Below, in pieces: positions 1-9,234 of a DNA stretch of 34,664 bases. The stretch is from Chara braunii (Eukaryota; Streptophyta; Charophyceae; Charales; Characeae). Where the stretch lies: assembly GCA_003427395.1 (NCBI GenBank), contig BFEA01000141.1, forward strand, positions 1,484,329 to 1,518,992, written 5' to 3'. The stretch's first letter is position 1; each line of letters starts with the position of its first letter. Made by a program: the position numbers and the translations under genes. The notes below the pieces were generated by a model. It was not told where the DNA came from, made no database searches, and saw only the letters and a program-made list of their open reading frames with translations.

Positions 1-268
1 CCATCATCCCCCCACCTTATCCGCCCTACATACGCCTTCACCTCCATCCGCCCTGATTGATCCCCCGATCCCGATCACCCGCCCTCCCGCGGCTGCCCCC
101 GACACCGCGCCTCGATCCCCCCCATCCTGACCCCGACCCCGATTCACCCACCATCGCCCCCTCCCCCGTCCTTGTGCACCATGACCACCAGATCCCATTC
201 ATCGCACTGATCCCCCCGACCACCTCCCCCCACCCGCCCCCCGACCTCGCTCACCCTGCCCACCCATT
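1..268. other. C-rich stretch without a clear gene
   Basis: This stretch is dominated by C runs and CCCGATC/CCCCGAC-like short repeats. A plus-strand reading from 57 gives a proline/aspartate-rich low-complexity peptide with no recognisable domain. It lies directly upstream of LINE ORF1 and could be the 5' untranslated part or the ORF1 amino end of that element. The window edge prevents finding the 5' end of the LINE. Confidence 0.4.
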
Positions 269-1506
269 ATGGTGAATAATAAGTGTGACACGATGAAGGT
301 TCGGCATCAGCGCGCCCACAAGAAACTGGATTCGATGCTACTATACAGGGTGGTGGCAAGACATTACGCCCAGAACCGCCTACTAGAAGACAAAGGGAAA
401 GATAGGGAGGTAAGGATGGATCTGGATCACTCGCAAATGCTGGGAATCGAGGTCGGGGGGGATCAAGCACAAGGGAGGGAGATGGAATCCTTTAGTGATA
501 GTCACACGGGAACCTCCAACAGCTCGATCCCCCACAGCCCACCTGCCTCGACCACTTCGATCCCCCACAACCCACCTGCCAAAACCTGGGCAGAAAGAAT
601 GAGGGGACCGCTAGCTCAAGACACCATCACGATTCAACGCAAGAAGGATGGTGTCAGCGAGGGAGGGGAGGAGGAATGGAAAATACCCGTGAGAAACTTA
701 ACAACTGCTGGGGCATTCTTCCTATCCTGCCTCCTGGCCCCCCCAGAAAAAAAGATCCTGCATCACGCTGGCAGAACGACAGTTGTCAGAACACTCTCGG
801 GGGAAGCTGTTAGAACGAGGGACACACTGTACGTTGGCCATGCAAGCAATTGGGCCTTCCACGATGATGCGGCCTTCAAGTCCACGAATGACAAAGTCGG
901 CTGGATCAGGGAACACTTAGCGGCCTTCAAAGGATCCCCGCGAGCGCACGCGAATTGTTCCTGATCGAACCCACATCATCCTCAGTCATCACTGTCTTGT
1001 GCGTTGCAAAGGAGGACAAAAAAACAATGGATAACTGGAAGTCCCTCCGCTGCGATAGGTCAGAAGTCCGTATCTACCCCTGGCCCCCCCTGAAACCACA
1101 ACGGCCAGCGGATCGTAGGGAGCAGATGATGAGGGAGCACTTCTGGGTGGAGTTCCGACACATCCCGATTGAGATCCAAGCAGCGTTCGTCCAGGACTTC
1201 GCAGAGAAGTACAACGTGGTGGACTTTATCAACCCGCTACCCCCCCATATGGCCCCAAGGGACGATTACCTGATGTTATCCATCAATCTCCCAGACGAAC
1301 ACATTTTCTCGATTGATGACGTCATCCCCTTCTGCGTGGGGGGAAAAGCATACCGGATCCACACTGCTCACAAACTCAGACCGTGGTGCGTCAAATGCCA
1401 GGCCTATGGCCACTTGTACACTGACATGGCATGCCCCCGTCACCCCTCACGTATGGCCAAGCCCACAGGGCGTCTCAGAAAGGATCCTTTTGAAGAATCC
1501 AGGTGA
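269..1506 (+). pseudogene. LINE ORF1 (nucleic-acid-binding, CX2CX4HX6C zinc knuckle), frameshifted
   Basis: Two open stretches, 269-964 and 955-1506, are joined by a frameshift near 955-964. The first holds a linker rich in Ser/Pro followed by a globular part. The second contains WVEFRHIPIEIQ and a zinc knuckle encoded at 1387-1434 with spacing C-x2-C-x4-H-x6-C (WCVKCQAYGH...ACP). In plants this knuckle spacing is typical of LINE ORF1 proteins of the DUF4283/zf-CCHC_4 type, which bind the element RNA to form the RNP. The start is not clear: ATG at 269 is the first in frame but the C-rich leader could encode more. The product is inferred from family knowledge; no functional protein is expected because of the frameshift. 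Confidence 0.7.
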
Positions 1507-2252
1507 CGGACAGTCGACCCAGGCTACAAAGGGTGGGTCTACATTGATGCACCAAGAGGGAATGATGGGAAAATCACCGGTTGGTCTTGGGAGGGACAAG
1601 GAGACCCGAAACCGGGATCACAGCCACCAACGACATGGATCCCCCCCAAGTCCCTGGAAACACATCTAAAAAAAAACCCCGCAATGACAAAAAAGCAGGA
1701 ATCCTGGATAGTTGTGGGAAGAAAAGAAAAGGCGAGTCCGCAGAAGAAATCATAGGAAGCAGATAAAGGGACAGGCATCAAAGACAACCGCTTTGCATGT
1801 CTAGAGAATGGGAAAGATGAGCTGGGACAGGAACGTCAGGATGGGCGGCAGGGGGAGCAGGTCCCTGAACAGGTAGGCGAGGACTTGATAACCCCCGACC
1901 AGACTAAGGGGAGGGAGATGGTCACCGGGGAAAACTCAGCCCAGGACCGAGACCGGGCACCCGGCCTTGGGCAGCACCCACAGGACGCACCAACGCTGGA
2001 GAACACAGACAAGGACACGACAACACAGACAAGGACACGACAATGGGGCACCGCGAAGTAGTACCCAGGGAGGGAGGCACGAATGCGATAGAAGGTGCCA
2101 GGGGACACGCCTGAAGCAGCAGGCGAGGGAGAAGCAAACAGCTGCGGCAAACACAACAGGCACAGCAAGCACAACAATCGCACACCCCTCTGCCCGATAG
2201 GCCTGAACAGGAACAACAACAGTCCCCAACACCACAACAGCCACAACAACCC
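1507..2252 (+). other. Low-complexity ORF1 linker, reading frames broken
   Basis: This interval connects the zinc-knuckle part of ORF1 to the next open stretch. Plus-strand frames here are short and rich in Gln, Asn, Thr and charged residues, as expected of a decayed disordered linker. A 20-bp unit (ACACAGACAAGGACACGACA) is repeated back to back at about 2004-2043. No domain is recognised. Confidence 0.4.
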
Positions 2253-3053
2253 GTGCAAGAGGAGGTGCGACCACTGACCCCCGATTTCTGCTCAAATGCC
2301 TTCACGACACAGCAGATGGAGGTGGACACAACACCCCCCCCTCCGGATGTTGAGATGGAGGAACCCCCCAAAGATCCAGCAGACCCCGACGCCCCCCCGC
2401 ACGAAATGAGTCTAGATCAGAAAATCCAAATTGTGGCGGATTGGATACTCAAGCACCTCCAATCAGATTGTCCGCATGAGGGGGAGGAGTACTGGGATAA
2501 GTCTTATGTGGAACTAGTGGGGCTCTTGAACAAAAGCCCCTACTTAAGAACCGCACTAAAATCCGGCCCCCCTCCCCACTTAACGGATTTTGGCCGTCGC
2601 CGGAGCCAGTTCCACCCCCCCACACAGGAAGAGCAAGGCCAGCCGGAGGCGAAGGGAGCAGAAACAACCGAAGAGGGACTGACCTCACGAAGACTCAAGC
2701 TAAGGCAACTCATTGAACGGGGCCTCTTTGAGCTGCCACTCTCTAAGCTGAACGGGGTTCTTGTAATCCCCTTTAGAAAGGCGGACAGAAAATGGGAGAT
2801 GGGTCTTTCCCCGATAGGGGAGTATGGGGGCGTAACACTGCAAGGTTGGGAGTTCTCGCCCCAGGAAGGAAACAGCAAGGAGAGCGATAGGGTCTTCACC
2901 AACCAAATGTCCGCCTTCATCCCCAAGCACTTTGCCCCAGGGGCCAGAGCAGGCATGAGATTTGGCATGAGATCTGGGGCATGTGATGAGCAGATGGCTA
3001 GGAACGATCTCTACCTGCTCTTTGAACCCGACAAATCCGCCGACCAAGGTTAG
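2253..3053 (+). CDS. LINE ORF1 carboxy-terminal part, uncharacterised (266 codons)
   Basis: An open frame of about 266 codons starts within a Gln/Pro-rich segment and continues into a more globular part (LTSRRLKLRQLIERGLFELP, then VIPFRKADRKWEMGLSPIGEYGG). It ends at TAG 3051-3053, about 210 bp before the first recognisable endonuclease sequence. Its position between the zinc knuckle and ORF2, on the same strand, suggests it is the carboxy half of ORF1 rather than a host gene. The ATG used is only the first available in this frame; the real protein probably began upstream. I recognise no known domain, so no function is assigned. Confidence 0.5.
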   Translation: MQEEVRPLTPDFCSNAFTTQQMEVDTTPPPPDVEMEEPPKDPADPDAPPHEMSLDQKIQIVADWILKHLQSDCPHEGEEYWDKSYVELVGLLNKSPYLRTALKSGPPPHLTDFGRRRSQFHPPTQEEQGQPEAKGAETTEEGLTSRRLKLRQLIERGLFELPLSKLNGVLVIPFRKADRKWEMGLSPIGEYGGVTLQGWEFSPQEGNSKESDRVFTNQMSAFIPKHFAPGARAGMRFGMRSGACDEQMARNDLYLLFEPDKSADQG

Positions 3054-3267
3054 TACAGCCATAACGCCCCCCTGGACCTACAATGCGCAAAAATAAAAGC
3101 CATCGAATACTGGTCTGAAGATGACATATGTAAATGCCTATGCCGGATAGTGCGAAAGAGAATTTTACATTTGGATAGATGGGATTTTAGAAAATGGCAT
3201 CCACTATGAGACAGGCGCGGCAGACACTAAGCAATGGACGATCTAAATACATTATACTGTAGGAACG
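3054..3267 (+). other. Inter-ORF spacer of the LINE
   Basis: About 210 bases between ORF1 and the endonuclease region. It has several stops in all plus frames and no recognisable signal. No clear ATG is visible for ORF2; the first endonuclease-like codons appear near 3270 without a start codon in frame. Confidence 0.4.
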
Positions 3268-3526
3268 TGGCATGGAAAAAATGCGTTGACTCAACCGACC
3301 TGGACCTGCGTTCCATTAATGTTAATGGCTTGGCATCGAGTAGACTAGAAAAGCGCTAGGCCATTTGGGACCAACTAAGAGGAATAGGAGGCACGCGTTG
3401 GCCGAGCGTGATCTGCATGCAAGAAACTCATCTCCAAAATAATACAGATCATAATAGAGCCCATAAGCTAGTCTGGCCTCATACGGCCATAAGAGCTCAC
3501 GCGCCAAGACCTGGATCAGCAGGGTT

Positions 3527-3592
3527 GGCAATTTGGATCCCCCCTGACTCTAGGTTCATGGCAATTTGGATCCCCGCTGACTCAAGGTTCCA
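3527..3592 (+). repeat. 33-bp in-frame tandem duplication within LINE endonuclease
   Basis: The segment starting GGCAATTTGGATCCC at 3527 recurs at 3560 with a few substitutions, giving two 11-codon repeats (AIWIPPDSRFM / AIWIPADSRFQ). The length is a multiple of three, so the frame is kept. Confidence 0.75.
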
Positions 3593-4705
3593 ACCAATTC
3601 ACTAGGTTGTGGACGAAGTGGAAGGGCGGTGGGCCTTGGTCTTGGGAATGTTAGAATTAGAACTGCTTTGTATCCTCTGTATCTACTCACCAAACTCAGT
3701 GGGGGAAAGGAAGTAGTTCTTGGGGAAAATTGGTACACAAATCCCGAAAGGTATCCCTCCAATAATAGCAGGGGACTTCAATGCGACCCCGGATAAGGGC
3801 CTAGACAGATGAAACCCGCAGGAATCACCCTCCTTTGCGGCACTAGAGGACGAGCAAATGCAAGCCGGCCTCTGTGAGACTCTCTCAGTCTTCGATACAT
3901 TCCGACGCCTGCACCCCCAAGCACGGGCATTCACGTGCATTCGGGACAGCAATCCAGCCTGCCTATCCAAATCTCGAATCGATCTCATCCTACTGTCCAA
4001 TGACCTGGAGGGAGCCCTGTGATGGTCAATGATCCTCCCACGCAGCCCGCACCCGGATCTTGACCACAAAACTTGTGGGATAGTACTAACAATGAGAAAA
4101 AGACCAGACCAAGGGTCAGGCTTCTACAAATTAAACACCTCCCTGCTTAAAGACTTATCATTCTCACAAATGATACCACACGAATGGAAATTCTGGCACC
4201 AACAAAAGCACCTTTTCGATTCCTACCTCGTATGGTTCAACAACGGCCTTGTGTTTCTGGCCAGAAAATGCAAGGAATTCTCCAAAGCTAAAGCAGCCCT
4301 GCGACAACAACATGAAATGACCACACACAATGAACTAATAGTCCTGGAGAAGCAGACAGAGTCGCAACATCTTACCTCCGCGCAGGAATCACTGCATCTC
4401 ATATAGACTCTATCCAAAATACTAAAGACCGACTCCTACAATATGCTTTGCATAGATGGCAAGGAATAAGAATCAAAGGGAAGATGGCTAAACTCACCCA
4501 CGAGGCCTCCATGAACACTCGTTTTTTCTCCATGGCCACCGCACGAGCACGACGAACGATCATCAAGGTTTTTTTTGACCCAGACGACAACAATATCATT
4601 GCCATTGATAGGGCTCACTGCACACTAATCACCAGAAAGTTCTTCAAACAGCTATATACCTCCCAAGTCCTATCCCCGTATGGGGAAGAAAGGATTCAGG
4701 AAATA

Positions 4706-4715
4706 CAGAACTTCC
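4706..4715. repeat. Left target-site duplication of the inserted retrocopy
   Basis: CAGAACTTCC here matches CAGGACTTCC at 5041-5050 in 9 of 10 positions. Removing the insert and one copy of the duplication restores a continuous LINE reading frame across the site, which supports the assignment. Confidence 0.75.
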
Positions 4716-5040
4716 TTTTTTTTTTTTTTTTTTTTTGGGCATCCACATACGAGTTCACTTTCAATTGGCTATGGCGACTCAACGCCTAAACAACTCACTG
4801 TTCACATACACCGGATCACCCTGGGTATCCCACACGCGACTCTCTGAACACTCACACACACACACACTCGCTAAACACTAACTCTAGTTATGGCGGCTAT
4901 GGCTGCAACTACCATATCGCTATGCTACGCTCCTCTCTCGCCCACTTCAGCTCCGGGCTCACTGCAGACCTCCTTGCACAAGTCGCTGTGGCAGCGCTTC
5001 CGCATGGCTCACNCANGAATAAATGAATGGCTGGGCGCTG
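4716..5040 (-). mobile_element. Poly(A)-tailed retrocopy of an LTR segment inserted in LINE ORF2
   Basis: Read on the minus strand this is a 304-bp body (5040 down to 4737) followed by 21 A (plus-strand T run 4716-4736). The body is highly similar to 17870-18174, part of the 5' LTR of element A, and it stops sharply at both ends. It is flanked by a 10-bp near-perfect duplication (4706-4715 and 5041-5050). Tail plus duplication is the signature of target-primed insertion by LINE machinery. The 5' end corresponds to a point 14 nt below a TATAAAT motif in the LTR; the tail joins at a point 93 bp before the LTR/PBS junction. Two ambiguous bases (N) lie at 5013 and 5016. It could also be described as a SINE-like unit, but no pol III A/B box pair is evident in this copy. 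Confidence 0.75.
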
Positions 5041-5050
5041 CAGGACTTCC
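5041..5050. repeat. Right target-site duplication of the inserted retrocopy
   Basis: CAGGACTTCC, the partner of 4706-4715. The bases that follow continue the LINE ORF2 frame (LLLMDRHISSQQ, then a TGA at 5089). Confidence 0.75.
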
Positions 5051-6150
5051 TACTCCTAATGGACCGACATATCTCTTCTCAACAGTGAGACAAACTGGAG
5101 ATAGAGCTGACAAAATAAGAAATAGGGACAACACTCCTCCAAATGAAGGAAGAGAAGACCCCTGGTATTGACGGCTTCCCCAAAGAATTTTGGGAACCAT
5201 GTGGACGGATCTCAGTACCGACCTGTGGGAATACTACCAAAAGGTATGGGAGGCCGGGGAAATGGGGGATACTGTAGGGAAAGGAGTGCTTTAGAAACTA
5301 CAAACCTATTACGCTACTCACCATGGTATATAAAATGTTTTCCAAAGCATTGGCCAACCGTATGGCGACAGTATTGGAAGAGGTCATTCACCCAGCCCAA
5401 ACGGGGTTCGTGTCCGGCAGGAACATTCAAGAAAACATCCTCCTGGTTAATGACGTGGTCCAATTGGCGCGCCGAAAACAGGCAAACGCGACCATTATTT
5501 TTATAAATTTAGAAAAAACCTATGACCACGTGGATTGGGAATTTCTAGACATGTGTTTGGAAAAAATGAACTTCGGACCCACCTTCCGGCGCTGGGTCAA
5601 AATCCTCAATTATAATGCCACAACCTGTGTTCATGTCAATGGGTCAGTGACACCTCCATTTGAACTCCAACGGTCAGTGTGACAAGGGGACCCCATTGCC
5701 CCCTATCTCTTCTTGGTAATTATGGAAACTCTGTCAGTCAATCTCCGACAGAACAAAGACCTCACACGTATTAAGATATCGAATATCCCGGAAGAGGCAA
5801 TACCTATCTGCTCCCTGTTTGCTGATGACCTTACCATAATGGTAGAGGCGACGGAGGCCAACATGGAAGAAATCCAGCACCTCATGAACAAATTCTGCCG
5901 CCTGTCGGATATGACAGTAAATTGGGGACAAAAGACTACGGGATGGTGGATGCATCACCAAGGGGGCAGACCTCCAGAAAACCCGAGAATCACATGGCTC
6001 CCCCCTGACGACCCCCTGAGAATTCTAGGGGCATTGATCACTGCTAGAGGAAGGCCAGCATCGAACGACGAGTGGCTGACCGGACGAGCACAAATTAAAT
6101 TGGAAAAATAGAACAATAAATGCACATCCATCTTTGGGCAGACACTTGTC
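5051..6150 (+). pseudogene. LINE ORF2, reverse transcriptase domain, broken
   Basis: This part carries the LINE RT motifs in order: PGIDGFPKEFW near 5162-5195, YKPITLLTMVYKMFSKALANR near 5290-5355, HPAQTGFVSGRNIQEN near 5390-5435, FINLEKTYDHVDW near 5499-5537, QGDPIAP near 5683, and FADD near 5818-5829. The first catalytic Asp of the usual LDLEKAYD motif is Asn here, and the Arg before QGDP is a TGA stop (5680-5682). FADD keeps both catalytic aspartates of the YADD box. A further stop TAG lies at 6109. Some sequence seems missing near 5280, where the frame shifts between the PGIDG and PITLL motifs. The enzyme would copy the LINE RNA at the nicked target; this copy is dead. Confidence 0.85.
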
Positions 6151-7937
6151 ATTAATAATGTGATATTGGCCACACTCTGGTATAAGGTCATCCTATGGCC
6201 TATGAGCAACAGGGGGCTCAAGATACAGAAACAACAACTGGCGGCCTTCCTGTGGAGAGGCGATAGTAACATCACCCACGCCATAAGCCGCGTTGCGTGG
6301 GACTCAATGACCCAACCCAAGAACAAAGGAGGTCTAGGAATCATGGACCCGCCCACACAATTCCAGGCTCTCTCGATTCGCTGGCTTCAGCGTATCATCT
6401 TCTCACCGTCCTCCCCATGGGTTCCCCTTGCCCTGGCACAAATCTCTGACCTCGCTCCAGAATCTCCACCTGAAATCGATCCCCGCGTATGGCTCGAAGA
6501 CAGGTACTGGAGGTTACCCAGGAAGTACAGAAACGGGGGATCTTACCGACAAACACTGGGTGCGTCTCCTACGTACATGGAGGAGGTTCCCCCCTCCCAA
6601 CCGGCCTGTTCCAGAGAGGTGGGAAGAAATATTCAGGCAGCCCCTATTCGGCAACCGCTTAATAACGGATTCTGAAGGGTGTGTGCTCTGCGCGTCGGAT
6701 TCACCATGGAAGGGTTGGGTGAAACACGGTGTACGAAGGGTTAGGGACCTCTGAGACACAAAGGCAAGGAATTAGAAGAGCGCGAAGAGGCTACGAACAA
6801 CACTACGATATTGTCACCTCACCGAAAGGGCACCGAATGAGTTGATTGACAACTTCCCCCTTCACTGGTACACCACTCTTAGAAAAGGCCCCTGCACAAA
6901 GGAAGATGACTGAGTGGGGCTACCTGACCACGAGCAGGAGATGGGGCACGTGCATCTCGAGGACCAGACACGTGCTAGTTGAGGTCTTCTCCATTCTAAA
7001 GGACAACAGACTGCGTTGTAACCATCAACCCTTCATATGGAAGGAGCCAAAGGATGTTTATCGCATCAGGGTCATTGATGAGGGAGGTCACCAGAGGCGA
7101 GTGGCAATGGACCCTGAACGTCCCAACCACGAAGGGAGAGGCAAAAGCACTGACACTACGCAACTTAAAATCTAAATCTGCTTATCGAATGCTCAGACCC
7201 AAATGTAGATTATGCGATCGTGTAGACGACAGATGGTATCGTCACCTCAATATAGACCGCAGACTACTGAAACCCATCCGGTGGTTTGCACACTACAGCA
7301 AAAGACCCGCCAAAATCTTCGCCCTCCAGTGGCAAATAGAGCTCAGGTGTCTACCAACCAATGATTGGCTGATAGACCATACCCGCCTGGAACAACAGGG
7401 GAAGGCACTACCATGGTGCCATAAATGTCTCCTGAGCTACCCTGGGAGGAGGAGGGTTGAGACCATCGAACATATATTCCTCCAATGTCCCGCATCAATG
7501 CTATTATGGAGAAGTTGGGACAGGATCTGGCATCACATAGTTCCTGGAGCAGTCTGGCCATGGGACTGGAAGACCCTTCTCTTGGGGTATTACCTTCCAA
7601 TCCGAGGGAAGACATTTGAGGAAAACATGTTCAGCCTAGGCAGACGGAGTGTCCTGTGGACTATACGGTGGATGAGATGCTGTCTTGAGATAGAGGGGGC
7701 GAGGGTGGAAGACGGCGAGGCCATGGAATCCGAACACTGGTCCAACACGAGATAGAGGCCCAATGGAAGACGGCTAAAGACAAGCTCGACCTGATGTATA
7801 CCTGGGGGGACATGAACATGAACATCTCTACATTCAGCAAGGACTGGCTGGGTGGAGAGAGGGAGGGATGGGTGGCCGAGGTGAAATGGACCGGCCGCCA
7901 ACTTGAAAGGGAATCTCAGGGAGAACCCCGGACATAG
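6151..7937 (+). pseudogene. LINE ORF2, thumb and carboxy-terminal zf-RVT region, broken
   Basis: Translation after the RT gives the typical LINE segment LAAFLWRG...KNKGGLGIMDP (about 6238-6350), then a decayed connector. A zf-RVT region follows (about 7290-7520): FALQWQIELRCLPTNDWL, then WCHKCLLSY...ETIEHIFLQCP, with the paired Cys and the His/Cys expected of a zinc-binding end of a plant LINE ORF2. A last frame shift near 7740-7755 leads to the terminal segment AQWKTAKDKLDLMYTWGDM..., which ends at TAG 7935-7937. Frames change at least three times across the region. The domain assignment rests on motif order; the exact clade is not resolved. Confidence 0.75.
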
Positions 7938-8152
7938 ATAGTAAGAGACTACCAGCTGATCTTTCACGACTGGACCACGATTGATCCCGACACCCCGCTA
8001 CGACCTGCTCAGGACTTCGCAGACCCTTTCCCACCCCACCCGCTGTCCTTAGCAGAAATACTACCGGCTGCATGAGACCCGGTTTCCAGCAGGTGAAGCT
8101 CCCCACCAATAGATGGAGTGGCCCGATAGAGGCTTTGGACGGAAAAAAAAAA
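7938..8152 (+). other. Probable LINE 3' untranslated region ending in A10
   Basis: Non-coding after the last ORF2 stop. It contains GACCCGGTTTCCAGC at 8077-8091 and ends with GATAGAGGCTTTGG followed by ten A (8143-8152). The same order (CCCGGTTTCCAGC, then GATAGAGGCCTTG, then poly A) recurs at 8590-8713, so this may be the shared 3' tail of a repeat family. The end point is an inference. Confidence 0.4.
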
Positions 8153-8680
8153 TGCTGGACCCGATTCCCCGCACGCGTCACTTCAAAAGATGATTGCTTA
8201 TAAAGTAGCATTTAAGGGACGCTGGACCCGGTTTCCAGCAGGTTCAGTATACTTCAGCCAATGTCAGTCAAATGTCAGTTGATTTCAGCTGATTATTGTG
8301 CAAGCTCATTTCAGCCTTTTTCTGTTGCTTCAGCTTTTTTCAAAATACATGCCACTGCAGAGTGCAAAGACACAATAGGCGCCATGAGGATAGTAGGTGG
8401 ATGGCAGCGGCTAGGGGAGGGAAGGAGACTCCACTAGTGCCCCCCAGTGTTTCTCCCCCCAATATCCGACCCTGCTGCAGGATAGGTATGGAAGAGTAGA
8501 TAGGATATGGGACACTGGACCCGGGTTCCAATACAATGGCGTCACTTTCAAGATGTACTGTTTTGCAAAGATGTATTTAAGGGACGCTGGACCCGGTTTC
8601 CAGCGGAGCGGCCCGCCAGGCAAAGCCTCAATCCCGGTGGTTCTCTTACCCCCCCCAGGATAGAGGCCTTGCAAAAGGGC

Positions 8681-8713
<33 letters not shown>
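8153..8713 (+). repeat. A-tailed repeat sharing the LINE 3' tail motifs
   Basis: The block GCTGGACCCG...TCACTTCAAAAGATG...ATTTAAGGGACGCTGGACCCGGTTTCCAGC at 8154-8239 recurs in diverged form at 8513-8603. GCTGGA-CCCGGTT-TCCAGC is a perfect 6-bp inverted repeat able to form a small hairpin (8220-8238 and 8584-8602). The unit ends with GATAGAGGCCTTG and a run of 30 A at 8684-8713. This looks like one or two short A-tailed insertions related to the tail at 8075-8152. No coding potential and no pol III boxes are clear. Confidence 0.45.
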
Positions 8714-8716
<3 letters not shown>

Positions 8717-8830
8717 CCACCTTACACTGCGGCCGACTTTCGTCCAGCCCTTGCGGTACTTTGTTGTGGGCAGTACTTTGTGGCGATGCAGCCCGGTAGC
8801 CCAACGGTCGGCGACCTCCCCCCGTTTTCG

Positions 8831-9014
8831 GCCCGAACTCACCGGAATGCCTAGTTTCGGCCGGCGGGGGGCCCGAACTCACCGGAATGCCTATTTTCGG
8901 CCGGCGGGGGGGACCAGTGGTTTAACTGCTTTCTGTTGTTTGTCACCGGAATGCCTAGTTTCGGCCGGCGGGAGGCCCGAACTCACCGGAATGCCTATTT
9001 TCGGCCGGCGGGGG
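8831..9014. repeat. GC-rich tandem repeats: 40-bp unit nested in a 104-bp higher-order unit
   Basis: The 40-bp unit GCCCGAACTCACCGGAATGC (first half) is present at 8831 and 8871, and again in shortened form from 8944 and in full from 8975. The pair is followed each time by GGACCAGTGGTTTAACTGCT, giving a higher-order spacing of 104 bp (CACCGG at 8840 and 8944). Units alternate between ...CCTAGTTTCGG and ...CCTATTTTCGG. No coding function is seen. Confidence 0.8.
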
Positions 9015-9090
9015 GGACCAGTGGTTTAACTGCTTCCTGTTGTTTGTCTGCCCACCCCCCTCCCCCATACCCTCCAGCTTATGTTCCTTG

Positions 9091-9143
9091 CTGATCAGAA
9101 CATATACTAACACTCGATCTTAGCCAAAAGGCAGAGAAAGGTA
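9091..9143 (-). pseudogene. U2 snRNA 5'-end fragment fused to unrelated sequence
   Basis: On the minus strand the segment starts TACCTTTCTCTGCCTTTTGG and continues CTAAGATCGAGTGTTAGTAT and ATGTTCTGATCAG. This follows the first ~53 nt of plant U2 snRNA, including GCCTTTTGGCTAAGATC and the branch-site-pairing GTGTAGTAT region (here GTGTTAGTAT). The similarity stops at GATCAG; the expected TTTAATATCTG and the Sm site are absent, and GC-rich repeat DNA follows. It therefore cannot give a functional U2. Truncated or chimeric snRNA copies are known products of LINE template switching, and U2-headed SINEs also exist. U2 identity is confident; the mechanism is inferred. Confidence 0.8.
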
Positions 9144-9172
9144 GATCTACTTGTACTTTCCCTGTCTGCTGG

Positions 9173-9234
9173 TTTTTGCCTTGTTGCTTTTTGGCTCCCC
9201 ATCTTTTTGCCTTGTTGCTTTTTGGCTCCCCATC
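9173..9234. repeat. 31-bp tandem pair
   Basis: TTTTTGCCTTGTTGCTTTTT GGCTCCCCATC occurs twice back to back (9173-9203, 9204-9234). It lies directly upstream (minus strand) of the U2 fragment and inside the flanking 68-bp direct repeats. Confidence 0.8.

Larger units (their letters stand above)
3268..4715 (+). pseudogene. LINE ORF2, amino part: APE-type endonuclease, with premature stops
   Basis: In-frame plus-strand translation gives the hallmarks of an apurinic-endonuclease-like LINE nuclease, which nicks target DNA to prime reverse transcription: LRSINVNGL near 3306, ICMQETH with the catalytic-type Glu at 3423-3425, GDFNATPDK at 3771-3797, SRIDLILLSNDL near 3975-4010, and LDH at 4059-4067, where the family normally has SDH. 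Stops interrupt the frame at 3357 (TAG), 3810 (TGA), 4020 (TGA) and 4404 (TAG), and other frameshifts exist around 3540-3760. An in-frame 33-bp duplication at 3527-3592 repeats AIWIPPDSRF. The frame runs straight into the 4716 insertion. Non-functional. Confidence 0.75.
1..8152 (+). mobile_element. Decayed non-LTR retrotransposon (LINE, APE-type) with ORF1 and ORF2
   Basis: Two consecutive coding regions in the order ORF1 (zinc knuckle) then ORF2 (endonuclease, reverse transcriptase, zf-RVT) define a LINE on the plus strand. Both are split by frameshifts and stop codons, so the copy cannot encode working proteins. A secondary insertion sits at 4716-5040. The last ORF2 stop is at 7935-7937. 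A run of ten A at 8143-8152 may be the 3' tail, but the 3' end is uncertain because related short repeats continue beyond it. The 5' end lies outside or at the very start of the window. The strand and domain order are directly seen; family naming below clade level is not attempted. Confidence 0.85.

Noticed and set aside
4890-5171. Open frame starting MAAMAATTISLCYAPLSP
   Set aside because: It crosses the retrocopy and its right junction into the LINE, contains N codons, and matches only LTR sequence; not a gene.
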